Source: JANXXV01 sp038230275 (GTDB lineage Bacteria > Acidobacteriota > Terriglobia > Bryobacterales > Bryobacteraceae). Taken from it: a DNA stretch of 64,000 nucleotides. Of this stretch, positions 25,479 through 34,622 are shown piece after piece (position 1 is the stretch's first letter; every line of letters begins with the position of its first letter). The DNA is taken from assembly GCA_038230275.1 (NCBI GenBank), contig JBBRNO010000022.1, positions 1 to 64,000 of the forward strand, given 5' to 3'. The translations under genes were made by a program, and so were the position numbers. The notes under the pieces are model-generated. The model did no database searches. It saw only the letters and a program-made list of their open reading frames with translations, and was not told the origin of the DNA.

Positions 25479-26672
25479 ATGAAGAAAGAATCGCGCGAAA
25501 ACCGGCGTAAATTTCTAGCTCTCTCAGCCGGCGTGGCCGCGTTCACGTCCTGCAAGTCTCCGGCAGTCTCAAAATCCGGAGCTCACATGCGGCCGTATGG
25601 CGAACGGTCCGCCCATGAGTCCTCCGCCCGCGTTCTGCGCGAATTGACAAAGAGCCCGGGCACTGGATCCAGCCGCACGCCGTTGCAGGATTTGTACGGA
25701 ATCATCACACCATCGTCGCTCCACTTCGAACGCCATCATTCCGGCGTCCCCACCATTGATCCCGATAAGCACGAACTTCTCCTACACGGCTTGGTAGACC
25801 GGCCGTTGACATTCACCGTGGCCGACATCAAACGCTTCCCGTCCGTCTCGCGAATCAGTTTCCTGGAATGCTCCGGTAATAGCATCGGCGGCGCCACCGG
25901 AAGTGAACTGCCAGACGTCCAACAGAGCCACGGCTTGCTAAGCTGCTCGGAATGGACCGGCGTCCCGCTCTCGGTTTTGCTCCATGAAGCAGGCGTACAG
26001 CCGGCCGCCCGATGGATCATTGCGGAAGGCGCCGACAGCTCACGCATGTCGCGCAGCATCCCCATTGAAAAGGCCTTGAACGACGGGATGGTGGCCTACG
26101 GACAGAATGGCGAGGCCCTGCGTCCCGAACAAGGTTATCCGCTACGGCTGATTCTGCCTGGATGGGAAGGTAACACCAACGTGAAATGGCTGCACCGCCT
26201 CCACCTCACCGATCAGCCGGCCATGACTACAAAAGAGACGGCCTACTACACCGACCTCATGCCGGACGGAATGGCGCATATTTTCACCTTCGTCATGGAA
26301 GCGCGTTCGGTAATCACACGCCCCTCCGGAGGCCAAAAGCTATCCGGCCCCGGCTTCCATGAAATCACCGGCTTCGCATGGTCGGGCCAAGGAAAGATTC
26401 GCCGCGTCGAAGTGTCAACCGACGGCGGCACAACCTGGGCCGATGCGAAGCTGCAGGAACCAGTACTCTCCCAAGCGTTGGTGCGCTTCCGCTTCCCCTG
26501 GACCTGGAACGGAGGCAGCGCAATAATCCAATCGCGCTGCACCGATGAGACGGACTACGTGCAACCTTCGCATGACGAATTTGTAGCCGAACGCGGCTAC
26601 AACAGTGGCTATCACTACAACGGAATCAAGGCCTGGAAAGTGCAGCAAGACGGAAGTGTCACCAATGGCTAG
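25479..26672 (+). CDS. SoxC-like sulfite/sulfane dehydrogenase molybdopterin subunit
   Basis: The protein is 397 aa with a Tat-type start (NRRKFLALSAGVAAF). The molybdopterin fold is seen in FLECSGNS, with the Mo-coordinating Cys131, and in GWEGNTNVKWLHRL, ending in the Mo-co dimerisation domain (GKIRRVEVSTDGGTTW). This is the SoxC/sulfite-oxidase family. The following cytochrome gene overlaps its end by 8 bp, as in soxCD. There are no soxXYZAB genes nearby, so it may act on sulfite or another oxyanion rather than in the full Sox pathway. Confidence 0.88.
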   Translation: MKKESRENRRKFLALSAGVAAFTSCKSPAVSKSGAHMRPYGERSAHESSARVLRELTKSPGTGSSRTPLQDLYGIITPSSLHFERHHSGVPTIDPDKHELLLHGLVDRPLTFTVADIKRFPSVSRISFLECSGNSIGGATGSELPDVQQSHGLLSCSEWTGVPLSVLLHEAGVQPAARWIIAEGADSSRMSRSIPIEKALNDGMVAYGQNGEALRPEQGYPLRLILPGWEGNTNVKWLHRLHLTDQPAMTTKETAYYTDLMPDGMAHIFTFVMEARSVITRPSGGQKLSGPGFHEITGFAWSGQGKIRRVEVSTDGGTTWADAKLQEPVLSQALVRFRFPWTWNGGSAIIQSRCTDETDYVQPSHDEFVAERGYNSGYHYNGIKAWKVQQDGSVTNG

Positions 26673-27198
26673 AGCGCTCTTACTGCTATGCCTGCCGCTG
26701 ATCGCCATCGCCCAACCGGAACACTTCGGCTTCGGCCACACTCCTACCGCGAATGAAATTGCAGCGAAGAACATCACCGTCATGCCAGACGGCACCGGCC
26801 TTCCGCAAGGGAAGGGAACTGCAAAATCCGGCGAGGCTCTCTATAAAGACAAGTGCGCTGTTTGCCACAACGACCACGGGGAAGGCCGCCAGGGCCAATA
26901 TCCCGCGCTCGCCGGAGGGAAAGGCACGCTCAATACACCGAAGCCCAAGAAGACAGTCGGTAGCTATTGGCCCTACGCCACCACCGTTTGGGACTTCATC
27001 AATCGCGCCATGCCCTTCGACAATCCGCGCGAGCTATCCGCGGACGAAGTCTATTCCTTAACCGCATACGTTCTGTATCTCAATGGAATCGTCGAACAGG
27101 GTACTGAGTTGAACCAGAACACGCTGCCCAAGTTAACCATGCCAAATCGCAACGGTTTCATTCCAGATCCCCGTCCGGGCGTAAAAGTGAAAAGGTAA
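26665..27198 (+). CDS. SoxD-like cytochrome c partner
   Basis: The protein is 177 aa from ATG 26665; a longer frame from 26605 is unlikely because the short product begins with a signal peptide (MARALLLLCLPLIAIAQ). One haem site CAVCH (C64-x2-C67-H68) and an axial Met candidate in NRAMPFDNPRELS fit a monohaem c-type cytochrome that takes electrons from the molybdenum subunit. It overlaps the SoxC-like gene and is followed 3 bp later by the beta-lactamase-like gene. Confidence 0.88.
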   Translation: MARALLLLCLPLIAIAQPEHFGFGHTPTANEIAAKNITVMPDGTGLPQGKGTAKSGEALYKDKCAVCHNDHGEGRQGQYPALAGGKGTLNTPKPKKTVGSYWPYATTVWDFINRAMPFDNPRELSADEVYSLTAYVLYLNGIVEQGTELNQNTLPKLTMPNRNGFIPDPRPGVKVKR

Positions 27199-27200
27199 CT

Positions 27201-28316
27201 ATGAAGCCCACTGTCGCCCTTTTACTTATGGCCAACCTGACCGCATCAGCTCAACTGAAAACCGCCGCTCCGGAATCTGTCGGTATGTCACAACAGCGCC
27301 TGGACCAGGCCGCGCAAATACTAGCCGCGGAAACGCAATCCGGACGCGTGTCGGCGGCCGCAATCATCGTCGTAAAAAACGGCAGCATCGTCTTGCACCA
27401 GGGCTTCGGAAAGGCGAAACCAGACACCGTCTTCCTCTTGGCCTCCATCTCAAAACCAGTAACGGCAACGGCGCTGATGCTGTTAGTGGAGCGCGGAAAA
27501 ATTTCCCTCGATGACCCCGCCTTACTCTATCTGCCCGAGTTGAAAGCCAGCCAGCGCCAGTTGATCCGCGTCCGCGATCTGCTAAGCCACACCTCGGGCC
27601 TGCCGGACATGCTGCCCGAAAATACCAACCTCCGCCGCGCCCACGCCCCGCTCGGCGATTTTGTCAAACAGGCGCTAACCACGCCCCTTCTCTATCAACC
27701 GCGCACCGATTTTCGCTACCAAAGCATGGGCACGCTGCTGGCAGGTGAGATTGTCGAGCGAGTCTCCGGCCAACGCCTCCGCGATTTTGAAAAGACGGAA
27801 ATCTTCGATCCGTTGGGCATGAAGGATTCCTCTCTCGGCCTCGGCGGTCGCCGCATTGAAGACACAGCCTGGTGTCAGACAAGTACCGGACCGGACGAAG
27901 ACAGCTTCGGTGCCAACTCACCTTACTGGCGGGATATGGGGCACCCCTGGGGCGGCATGCACTCCACCACCACAGACCTTGCCATCCTCCTCCAAACTTT
28001 TCTCAACGGCGGCCAATACAACGGCCGAAAGCTATTAAGCCCCACCACCATTGCCCGCATGACCAGCGACCAGAATACCGGCATCAAAAAACCCTGGGGC
28101 CTCGGCTGGGGACTGGCCACCAGCATCGTCTGGACCTATTTCGGCGACCTCGTCTCCCCTCAAACCTTCGGGCACTCCGGAGCCACCGGCACCGTAGCCT
28201 GGGCCGATCCCGTGAACCAACTAGTCACCGTGATCCTCACCACCAGACCATCGGCCGAAGACGACGGCCGCCTTTTGCGCACAGTGTCGAACGCAGTAAC
28301 CGCAGCCGTGCAATAA
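27201..28316 (+). CDS. Serine beta-lactamase-like hydrolase (class C/esterase type)
   Basis: The protein is 371 aa with signal peptide 1-18. Active-site SxxK is S82-I-S-K85, the second motif is Y173-Q-S175 (YxS, as in EstB-type esterases, rather than YxN), and a HSGATG motif lies near the C-terminus. It probably acts as a periplasmic esterase or peptidase; antibiotic hydrolysis should not be assumed. It directly follows the cytochrome gene (2-bp gap), so the three genes form an operon whose logic is unclear. Confidence 0.85.
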   Translation: MKPTVALLLMANLTASAQLKTAAPESVGMSQQRLDQAAQILAAETQSGRVSAAAIIVVKNGSIVLHQGFGKAKPDTVFLLASISKPVTATALMLLVERGKISLDDPALLYLPELKASQRQLIRVRDLLSHTSGLPDMLPENTNLRRAHAPLGDFVKQALTTPLLYQPRTDFRYQSMGTLLAGEIVERVSGQRLRDFEKTEIFDPLGMKDSSLGLGGRRIEDTAWCQTSTGPDEDSFGANSPYWRDMGHPWGGMHSTTTDLAILLQTFLNGGQYNGRKLLSPTTIARMTSDQNTGIKKPWGLGWGLATSIVWTYFGDLVSPQTFGHSGATGTVAWADPVNQLVTVILTTRPSAEDDGRLLRTVSNAVTAAVQ

Positions 28317-28317
28317 C

Positions 28318-29142
28318 TCAATACGTCCGTGTACCCGCCGTTAGCGTTGGAATGTGATAAACGGACTTCCGCGCCGTGATGTACAACCCATGGAATCCAT
28401 CGCCCCAACAGCAGTTACCGGCTGCCTCCGGCACCTTCACCGTTCCCAAATGCTGCCCGCTGCCGCTAAAAACGCGAATCCCGTCAGCCGAAGCCATCCA
28501 AACATTTCCGGCCTCGTCTGTTTTAAGCCCATCGGCGCGCACCGCGGCAAAGTCGCGCCCATTGCCTAACCGGCCGCTGTCCTCAATGTCATGAACTTTG
28601 ACAATCCCCGTCTTGACGTCCGCAATAAAAAGCTGTTGCTGATTACCTGACAGCGCAACCGCCGAAGGCGCGGGTGATTCCGCCACCATTTGCACCTCGC
28701 CCTTAGGTGGCGCGCCGCCCACCCCGCTGCGTTGCCGCGTAGTCCTGTACACCCGCCCCTTCGGCATATCGCAGAAGTAGACACTGCCGTCAATCGAATA
28801 CACCACGGAATTCGGCCCCTGCAAGCCTTCGCTGGCAAGCACCGTCACACTCCCGCTCTTCTCGGTGCGGGTAACGCGGCCCGCACCCTCCGCTGTCAGC
28901 AGCCGGCCCTGATGATCGAACGTGAGATCGATGGCCTTGTTGCTGTTCTCGCGAAAAGTAGTCAGCTTCCCACGCTCCCAACGCAAGATCTTTTGGTTCG
29001 CAATGTCGCAGAAAAGCAGAAACCCGATCCGGCTGAATACAGCGCCCCCCGTCAACCCAAAGCCCGTGGCAATCTGTTTCATCTCGGCTTTCTTATCGAT
29101 CAGCCGCCAGAACGCATCCGATTTAGCTTCAAACTCCGCCAT
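28318..29142 (-). CDS. SMP-30/gluconolactonase-family protein
   Basis: The protein is 274 aa with no signal peptide. It is a six-bladed propeller with the family's repeating pattern (IDLTFDHQGRLLTAEG, GPNSVVYSIDGSVYFCDMP, DEAGNVWMASADGIRVF). SMP-30 proteins are calcium-dependent lactonases that open sugar lactones. The ATG lies 2 bp after the stop of the preceding Tat-exported protein gene, so they are co-transcribed. It is tail-to-tail with the beta-lactamase-like gene. Confidence 0.85.
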   Translation of the reverse strand: MAEFEAKSDAFWRLIDKKAEMKQIATGFGLTGGAVFSRIGFLLFCDIANQKILRWERGKLTTFRENSNKAIDLTFDHQGRLLTAEGAGRVTRTEKSGSVTVLASEGLQGPNSVVYSIDGSVYFCDMPKGRVYRTTRQRSGVGGAPPKGEVQMVAESPAPSAVALSGNQQQLFIADVKTGIVKVHDIEDSGRLGNGRDFAAVRADGLKTDEAGNVWMASADGIRVFSGSGQHLGTVKVPEAAGNCCWGDGFHGLYITARKSVYHIPTLTAGTRTY

Positions 29143-29144
29143 CG

Positions 29145-30344
29145 CTACGAACCCTCCCCTGGCGCATACCAGCTCTTCTCCGGTGCCTTGTATCCAAAAT
29201 TGAGTTCAGGGGTTTCCAGCCGCTTGCCATTCTGAAATCCCGAATCCATCAAGCTCGCCAACGCGCCGGTAACCAGCAACGTCCGCTCCACCGGATACGG
29301 CCGCTTGCCTGTCGCAATCGTTTGTGTCACACCATGCACCAGCATTGAAAAATTATTGGAATTCTCAATTGGCAAGTAACACAACGTGGCTTCCATGCTC
29401 TTTCCCTTGGGCTTCACCGCCACCAGAAATTCAGAAATCTCATTCGAAGCCAATACCGCTCCGCGAAAGCCATCGCGATATTCCACCAATCCCAGCACAG
29501 CCGGCGTGTCTTCAATCCGCTTGCCTGACCGTGGCTTTTGCTGCCGCGCCAGCACCGCATCCAGCAACTCCCGCCTCCACAAGCCTTGCTCCGCCGCCTT
29601 CCACACCGCATCGCCCTTCAGCATCTGCACCCACTTCACTCCCACCTCACCTCCCTTCCGCCGCTCCACAAACGCCTGCAGTGTTTCCAGAATGTGAAAA
29701 ATCCCGCCATCCGCCACCCATCCGCCGCCCACGCTCAGCGCCGCTTCCATTTCCGTTCCCAGCACCGGGTCGTATTCCGGACGCCGGAAAGTCACCGGCA
29801 CGCTGGACCCGGCCATCAGTGGAAACTTCAGCTCATGCGACCAGTCGTACATCTGCTTCGCCTTCTTCCAATCGTAGGAAAGGTGCTTGTCGCTAAACAC
29901 CGGGCAACTGCGTCCGCTGTCCTTGAACACTTTTACAACCTGTTCAAAGAACTCGAAGCGCGGATACAACTGCTGCTGCTTTTCATTGTGTGGATATTCG
30001 CCGTGCTCGCAGACTTGAATCACCGCATCCACCGCAAGCTTCCCCGTCCCCAGCGTCAACGCATCGGCAATCGTCTTCTTCACCGGCACGCCGTATGCTT
30101 TGGCCAACCGGTGGCCCACATCCGCCGGATGCTTTTGGTCCATCCACAACGAGACCACCTCAAACGGCGGCTCGTAGTATTTCGGGCCAATCCAATATCC
30201 TTCCAGAAATCGCGTGATGATGTTGTCCGAATGCGAGCGCACAAAATAAGTAGAGGACAAGCATGCAATTCGCTTTTTGCCAGTCTGCCCTCGAAGCAAT
30301 AGCGGCGCCGCCGCCGCACTCGCCAGAAATTCGCGTCGTCTCAT
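29145..30344 (-). CDS. Conserved Tat-exported protein of unknown function
   Basis: The protein is 399 aa. It begins MRRREFLASAAAAPLLLRG, a Tat signal. Landmarks include DAVIQVCEHGEYPHNEKQQ, FSDKHLSYDWKKAKQMYDWS and GVKWVQMLKGDAVWKAAE. I recognise this as a conserved family in Acidobacteria and Planctomycetes with loose resemblance to Gfo/Idh-type oxidoreductases, but no Rossmann Gly motif is clear. Its start overlaps the dipeptidase stop by 4 bp, so it belongs to the dipeptidase operon. Confidence 0.65.
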   Translation of the reverse strand: MRRREFLASAAAAPLLLRGQTGKKRIACLSSTYFVRSHSDNIITRFLEGYWIGPKYYEPPFEVVSLWMDQKHPADVGHRLAKAYGVPVKKTIADALTLGTGKLAVDAVIQVCEHGEYPHNEKQQQLYPRFEFFEQVVKVFKDSGRSCPVFSDKHLSYDWKKAKQMYDWSHELKFPLMAGSSVPVTFRRPEYDPVLGTEMEAALSVGGGWVADGGIFHILETLQAFVERRKGGEVGVKWVQMLKGDAVWKAAEQGLWRRELLDAVLARQQKPRSGKRIEDTPAVLGLVEYRDGFRGAVLASNEISEFLVAVKPKGKSMEATLCYLPIENSNNFSMLVHGVTQTIATGKRPYPVERTLLVTGALASLMDSGFQNGKRLETPELNFGYKAPEKSWYAPGEGS

Positions 30345-31516
30345 CGCTTCTCCGCCGCCTCCTCGTTAGCGCGCAAAACGCGCAGAATGTTCAGTCCCAT
30401 AATCTTCCGAATGTCCTGGTCGGAATACCCCAGCCCGATCAAGCCCTTCACCAGAACCGGATACTTCGATACGTCTTCCATTCCGGTAGGCGCCATGCCG
30501 GAGATGCCATCGAAATCCGATCCCAGGCCCACGTGGTCCGCCCCCGCCACCTTCGCCACATGATCGATATGTTTGAGCAACACTGTGTAATCCACCTTCG
30601 GCATCAGTGCAAAATACTTGCGCTGAATCTCGCGGACCGTCTCCCACCGCGCCGGATCGGAAGCGCGCGAAAGCAGCACCTGCTTGATCTCTTCATCGCG
30701 CGCGGGCCGGTTCTTCGCATAAACGTCATACGCCGCCTTCTCCAGATACCCAGCATGAAAATTGATACACACCACCCCGCCCTTCTGCGCAATCGCCTGG
30801 ATCACGTTGTCCGGCATATTTCGCACAATCGGCGCCATCGCCTTGGCGGAGGAATGCGACGCCAGCACCGGTGCCTTGCTCACTTCCACCGCGTCCAGCA
30901 CAGCCCTATCGGAAATATGCGAAACGTCCACCATCATGCCCAGCCGGTTCATTTCCCGCACCAGCTCGCGCCCGGATTTTGACAAGCCACCGTGCAGTTC
31001 CGTGCCGGTCATGGAATCCGCAAAACCGTTCGACGCAAAATGCGCCAAGGTCATGTAGCGAATTCCCAACCGGTAAAACACCCGCAGCACCGGTATACTG
31101 TCGGCAATCAAATGTCCGCCTTCCAGGCTCGCCATCGCCGCCAATTTGCCGGACTTGTGGATGCGCTCCACATCCGCCGCCGTATAGGCGAACTCCATGT
31201 CCTTCGGATTGGCCGCCACCTCGCGGTGCAGCGCCTCCAGGCATTCCAGTGCACGCGGCAGCCAGGCAGCCGGCGGATAGTCCTGCGGCTGCGCGTAGAT
31301 GCCGAAAAGCACCGCGCCCAGCTTGCCCGCTCTCATCCGCGGGATGTCCAGTTCGTAGTAATCGTGTTTATCCCGCAGCCGGTAGCCTTCGTCGGCAAAA
31401 AAACGCGGCGTATCGATATGCGCGTCGAAGATCAGTATGTCCCGCAGCAGCCTTTCCGCGCGGTCCTGCGCCGCAAGCACGCCCGCACTGAGCAGAAGCA
31501 GGATCAATCGATGCAT
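30341..31516 (-). CDS. Membrane dipeptidase (renal dipeptidase family, M19)
   Basis: From ATG 31516 (391 aa) the protein starts with a signal peptide (MHRLILLLLSAGVLAAQ); an upstream ATG at 31555 adds 13 residues. The M19 dizinc site residues are visible: FDAHIDT, SLEGGH, DVSHIS, SHSSAKA and GSDFDG. It hydrolyses dipeptides, including D-residues, in the periplasm. The upstream PIG-L gene ends within 14 bp, and the downstream gene overlaps its stop by 4 bp. Confidence 0.93.
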   Translation of the reverse strand: MHRLILLLLSAGVLAAQDRAERLLRDILIFDAHIDTPRFFADEGYRLRDKHDYYELDIPRMRAGKLGAVLFGIYAQPQDYPPAAWLPRALECLEALHREVAANPKDMEFAYTAADVERIHKSGKLAAMASLEGGHLIADSIPVLRVFYRLGIRYMTLAHFASNGFADSMTGTELHGGLSKSGRELVREMNRLGMMVDVSHISDRAVLDAVEVSKAPVLASHSSAKAMAPIVRNMPDNVIQAIAQKGGVVCINFHAGYLEKAAYDVYAKNRPARDEEIKQVLLSRASDPARWETVREIQRKYFALMPKVDYTVLLKHIDHVAKVAGADHVGLGSDFDGISGMAPTGMEDVSKYPVLVKGLIGLGYSDQDIRKIMGLNILRVLRANEEAAEKR

Positions 31517-31529
31517 GCGACGGATTATA

Positions 31530-32474
31530 CTACTCGCGCCGTGCAGGAACCGCATTTCTGCGGATCAGCTCTTCCAGTTCAGCCCCATCCGTCGCCGGTC
31601 CAATGTGGTGGTACGCCTCCGCAAATTGCAAGCCATACTTCGCTCCCAGTTCCCGGTCTCGTTTCAGCACCACCTGCTTGATATATTCCCGATTCGCCGT
31701 CGCGTCGTCATTCCCCAGCATCGGCAATCGCTTCCCTTCCTGAGTCATCCGCGCCCGCAGCCTCGCCCCGTTCTCACCGGCTGGTCCTTGAGCTTTATTG
31801 GCGAGATTCGACGCCACCTTTGTGTCGATCACCGAACTGATATCCACCACGCGATTCACCAACTGCGGCCCGCGCGCGTGATAATACTTCGTCGTCACCG
31901 AATGCGGCTGCACCCCGGCGTCGAAGTGTTCCGGATAGTCCTTGTCGCCACCCGCCATCCAGCACGCCGCCTCCACGCCTTGCGCCGTAAAGTAGTGGTC
32001 GGGATTTTCTTCATACGATCCCCAAGGGTCGTAGCAAATCACCGTATCGATCTTCAGCAGACGGATAAGAAAAATCAGCCGCGCCCGATACTCCAACCGC
32101 TCCACGCCATCCATCTGATGATTGCGATAGTTGAAATCATAAGTCTTCTTCAACCCCAATGCCCGCGCCACTTCCAGATTGTCGCGATAGTTCGCAATCA
32201 CGCTCTCGGCGCCCACTCCAGGCCCCGCGGCATCGTCGATGGTAGTGCGGATCAAATACCCCGTATAGCCTTCGCGAATCAACTTCGCCACCAGGCCGCC
32301 GGCAAAAATCGGAATATCGTCGGCGTGCGGTTGAATCGCGGCCAGCACTTTACCGGCATGCGGTTTGCCTGGCAGATCACGCTCAATCACCACATCGCTC
32401 TGTGCCCGGCCAATTTGCGAACCAGCAGCGCCCGCAAGCCCCGCAACAAACAACCGCCTCGTAATTTGTGGCAT
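31530..32474 (-). CDS. PIG-L family deacetylase
   Basis: From ATG 32474 the protein is 314 aa with a Tat-like start (PQITRRLFVAGLAGAAG); the alternative ATG 32492 lies upstream. Metal-binding motif PHADD (family AHPDD) and the NPDHYF His that replaces HPDH are present. The family removes N-acetyl groups from GlcNAc-type sugars. It is the first gene of a minus-strand operon with dipeptidase, the unknown Tat protein and the SMP-30 gene. Confidence 0.88.
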   Translation of the reverse strand: MPQITRRLFVAGLAGAAGSQIGRAQSDVVIERDLPGKPHAGKVLAAIQPHADDIPIFAGGLVAKLIREGYTGYLIRTTIDDAAGPGVGAESVIANYRDNLEVARALGLKKTYDFNYRNHQMDGVERLEYRARLIFLIRLLKIDTVICYDPWGSYEENPDHYFTAQGVEAACWMAGGDKDYPEHFDAGVQPHSVTTKYYHARGPQLVNRVVDISSVIDTKVASNLANKAQGPAGENGARLRARMTQEGKRLPMLGNDDATANREYIKQVVLKRDRELGAKYGLQFAEAYHHIGPATDGAELEELIRRNAVPARRE

Positions 32475-32705
32475 ATGAAGAGGAGTATACACGGACGGCC
32501 GTCAATCGATCTGTGCGGGATCACGCAATGGATCTGGATTTCCGATTTGAAGCCCGGCAGCCGTGAAGTGGATGCAGCCGTGCCCATTCCAACGGTGAAT
32601 GACGGCTTCACCGGCCGCGCCCCTGACTTGGGAGCGTTGGAACTCGGAAAGCCCGAACCTCATTACGGCCCGCGCCGGCTCACCTGGCAACCGTTCTACC
32701 GCTGA
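32475..32705 (+). pseudogene. C-terminal remnant of a beta-helix polysaccharide-active enzyme
   Basis: A short plus-strand frame (76 codons) ends TVNDGFTGRAPDLGALELG and then PEPHYGPR, a tail seen at the end of right-handed beta-helix proteins and polysaccharide lyases. The catalytic body is absent and the first 25 residues are not like that family. It fills the gap between PIG-L and the MBL gene and is likely debris from a larger gene. Confidence 0.55.
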
Positions 32706-32710
32706 GAGTG

Positions 32711-33460
32711 TCAGAAGATCAGATCGCCCTGGCCCACCATCCGCGGAACAAAGCCCTTCGCCATCTGCTCAATCGCGCAGTCAACGTGTTTCTGCCCGTT
32801 CACCAAAGTGAACATGCCGTGCCCCGGAAGCAGCGCATCCACACCCAGTCCACCCAGCTTGTGAATATCGCGGCGGTATCCCGCCAGTTCAGACCCTTCG
32901 GTATTGATCAGCCCCAGCACCCCGCCGTAAAAGAGAATGTCCCCGGTGAACAGCAGCCGTTGCCCGTCCAACTCCACCAGCAGAGCAGTTGAATCCAGAC
33001 TGTGCCCCGCAACGTGAATGGGCCGGATTGCCAACCCGCAAACGTCAACCTCTTTTCCGTCCACCAACTCTTCATCAACGGGGCACGGCCGCAGTTGGAA
33101 ACCGGTCGGATAGACACCTGCCTCGCGCCCAGCCCGCAACCCTGTCACAGTCTCGTCCGCATTTTCAATTGCGGCGCGCGACACCTCGGGTGCAAGTACC
33201 GCACAGCGAGTCAACTCCCGTAACGAAGAAGCCCCGGCCGCATGGTCCGGATGACAATGCGTCAGCAGAACAGCCGAGCAAACAGCAGCACCCGTGTCTT
33301 CTCTCAGATTGCCAATCAGCGTATCGGTGTGTGTGCCGCCGCCGGAATCGATAAGGACCACTCCACCCGGCCCGCGAATCGCATACACACTGCAATCGAA
33401 CGGACCAGCCAAGCCATACTGCAAACTACCAACCAGGCTCAGGCGCGATGTAATCCGCAT
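32711..33460 (-). CDS. Metallo-beta-lactamase-fold hydrolase
   Basis: The protein is 249 aa without a signal peptide. THCHPDHAAG gives the dinuclear metal site (HxHxDH), followed by DILFYGG and GHGMF for the remaining His and Asp. It resembles glyoxalase II/lactonase-like hydrolases. It is the third gene of the operon TonB receptor, sialidase, MBL, with 16 bp after the sialidase stop. It belongs to the predicted GntR regulon, so its natural substrate may be an ester or lactone intermediate of that pathway. Confidence 0.88.
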   Translation of the reverse strand: MRITSRLSLVGSLQYGLAGPFDCSVYAIRGPGGVVLIDSGGGTHTDTLIGNLREDTGAAVCSAVLLTHCHPDHAAGASSLRELTRCAVLAPEVSRAAIENADETVTGLRAGREAGVYPTGFQLRPCPVDEELVDGKEVDVCGLAIRPIHVAGHSLDSTALLVELDGQRLLFTGDILFYGGVLGLINTEGSELAGYRRDIHKLGGLGVDALLPGHGMFTLVNGQKHVDCAIEQMAKGFVPRMVGQGDLIF

Positions 33461-33476
33461 GTTCCCACAATAAGCT

Positions 33477-34622
33477 TTAGTGCGCGGACTCCTTCAGCCA
33501 CGATGCATCCAATCGAACCAGCTCGTTGTGCTGCTTCTCATAGCTCGCCCCTGGCCGCAATCCGAATCGCGTATAGTACAGCAGCACGGATCCGTCGGCT
33601 GTCTCGCAGAGATAAGGATAGTCGCCGCGGCTTCCCGGATTCTCCGGCGATTGCAGCGGCGCCACTCTTCGCGGCTTCGACCACGTGGCGCCATTGTCGC
33701 TTGAGAGGGCCGCGTACAGATGCTGTCGGAAGTGCCCGGAGACTCCATTTGGATACGACTGAATGTCGTTCCAACACATCAACAGTCGCCCGTCTTTCAG
33801 TCGAACCACCGCGCCCGGCGAATCCGGAGCCATATACCGGCTGGCCCGTGGCGCATCGAACGACCGCCCGCCGTCCGTGGAAAAGGCTTCGTAGAATCGC
33901 AGCGTCTGTGTCCGTATCAGCAGCCAGACATGGTTCGGAGTAAGCTCCGTAAGTATCGGCTCAATCGCACCCGGATGCACCACCTGCGGCCCGAAAGGCA
34001 CGCGAATCTCGTCCTGCCCCGGCCTCCACGTCTCACCGTTATCGTCTGAAAAAAACGTCACCACCCGGAATTCATACTGGTTCACGCCTTCCACAATATG
34101 ATCGCTAGTGTAGGAAAGGCCTCCCACAATACGCCCGGATTTCAGTTGAATAATCGAATTGATCGCCCCTGTATACTCGTGGCCAAAATTCACCCGGCTC
34201 GGCGTGCTGAACATCTTGCCGTCGTCCTTGGAAACGCAGTGGAACAACTCGCTGTGCCCCCGGCTCATCAGCTTCGCATTCGACAATTTGAAATAGCGAA
34301 CGTTGAATGCATGAACGTAGCCCTTCTGATCCACCAGCGTGTAAGTCTGCGAAGTAAACGTGCCCAACCCTGCCGGATACGCAAAAACCTTTTCGCCCGC
34401 CGGCCAGGTCTTCCCGTTATCGCTGGATATCCGCCGGAACACTGGCTGCTCCGGCCCGTCCTTCTCCATGTCGGAAAAAGGCCGGGCCACGGCCGCCAGA
34501 CTGATCAACCGGCCATCCTTCAGCCGCGCCGGCATACTAAGAACACCGTCGTAGCTGATTTCCCGCGGCTCCGCGGCCGCGCAGGCCGCCACCGCCATTA
34601 GCGCCAATAGACAGGTTTTCAT
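33477..34622 (-). CDS. Exported BNR exo-sialidase-like protein 1
   Basis: The protein is 381 aa with a signal peptide (MKTCLLALMAVAACAAA). Four or more Asp-box (BNR) motifs are seen: SSDNGKTWPAG, SDDNGETW, STDGGRSF and SSDNGATW. The six-bladed fold is that of sialidases (GH33), but only some of the Arg triad and Asp/Tyr/Glu catalytic residues can be traced by eye, so activity on sialic acids is not established. Start codon abuts the TonB receptor stop (contiguous), so they are one transcript under the operator at 37951. Confidence 0.88.
   Translation of the reverse strand: MKTCLLALMAVAACAAAEPREISYDGVLSMPARLKDGRLISLAAVARPFSDMEKDGPEQPVFRRISSDNGKTWPAGEKVFAYPAGLGTFTSQTYTLVDQKGYVHAFNVRYFKLSNAKLMSRGHSELFHCVSKDDGKMFSTPSRVNFGHEYTGAINSIIQLKSGRIVGGLSYTSDHIVEGVNQYEFRVVTFFSDDNGETWRPGQDEIRVPFGPQVVHPGAIEPILTELTPNHVWLLIRTQTLRFYEAFSTDGGRSFDAPRASRYMAPDSPGAVVRLKDGRLLMCWNDIQSYPNGVSGHFRQHLYAALSSDNGATWSKPRRVAPLQSPENPGSRGDYPYLCETADGSVLLYYTRFGLRPGASYEKQHNELVRLDASWLKESAH

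Noticed and set aside
27201..28316. Antibiotic-resistance beta-lactamase
   Set aside because: The second motif is YxS and the context is catabolic; esterase/peptidase-type is more likely.
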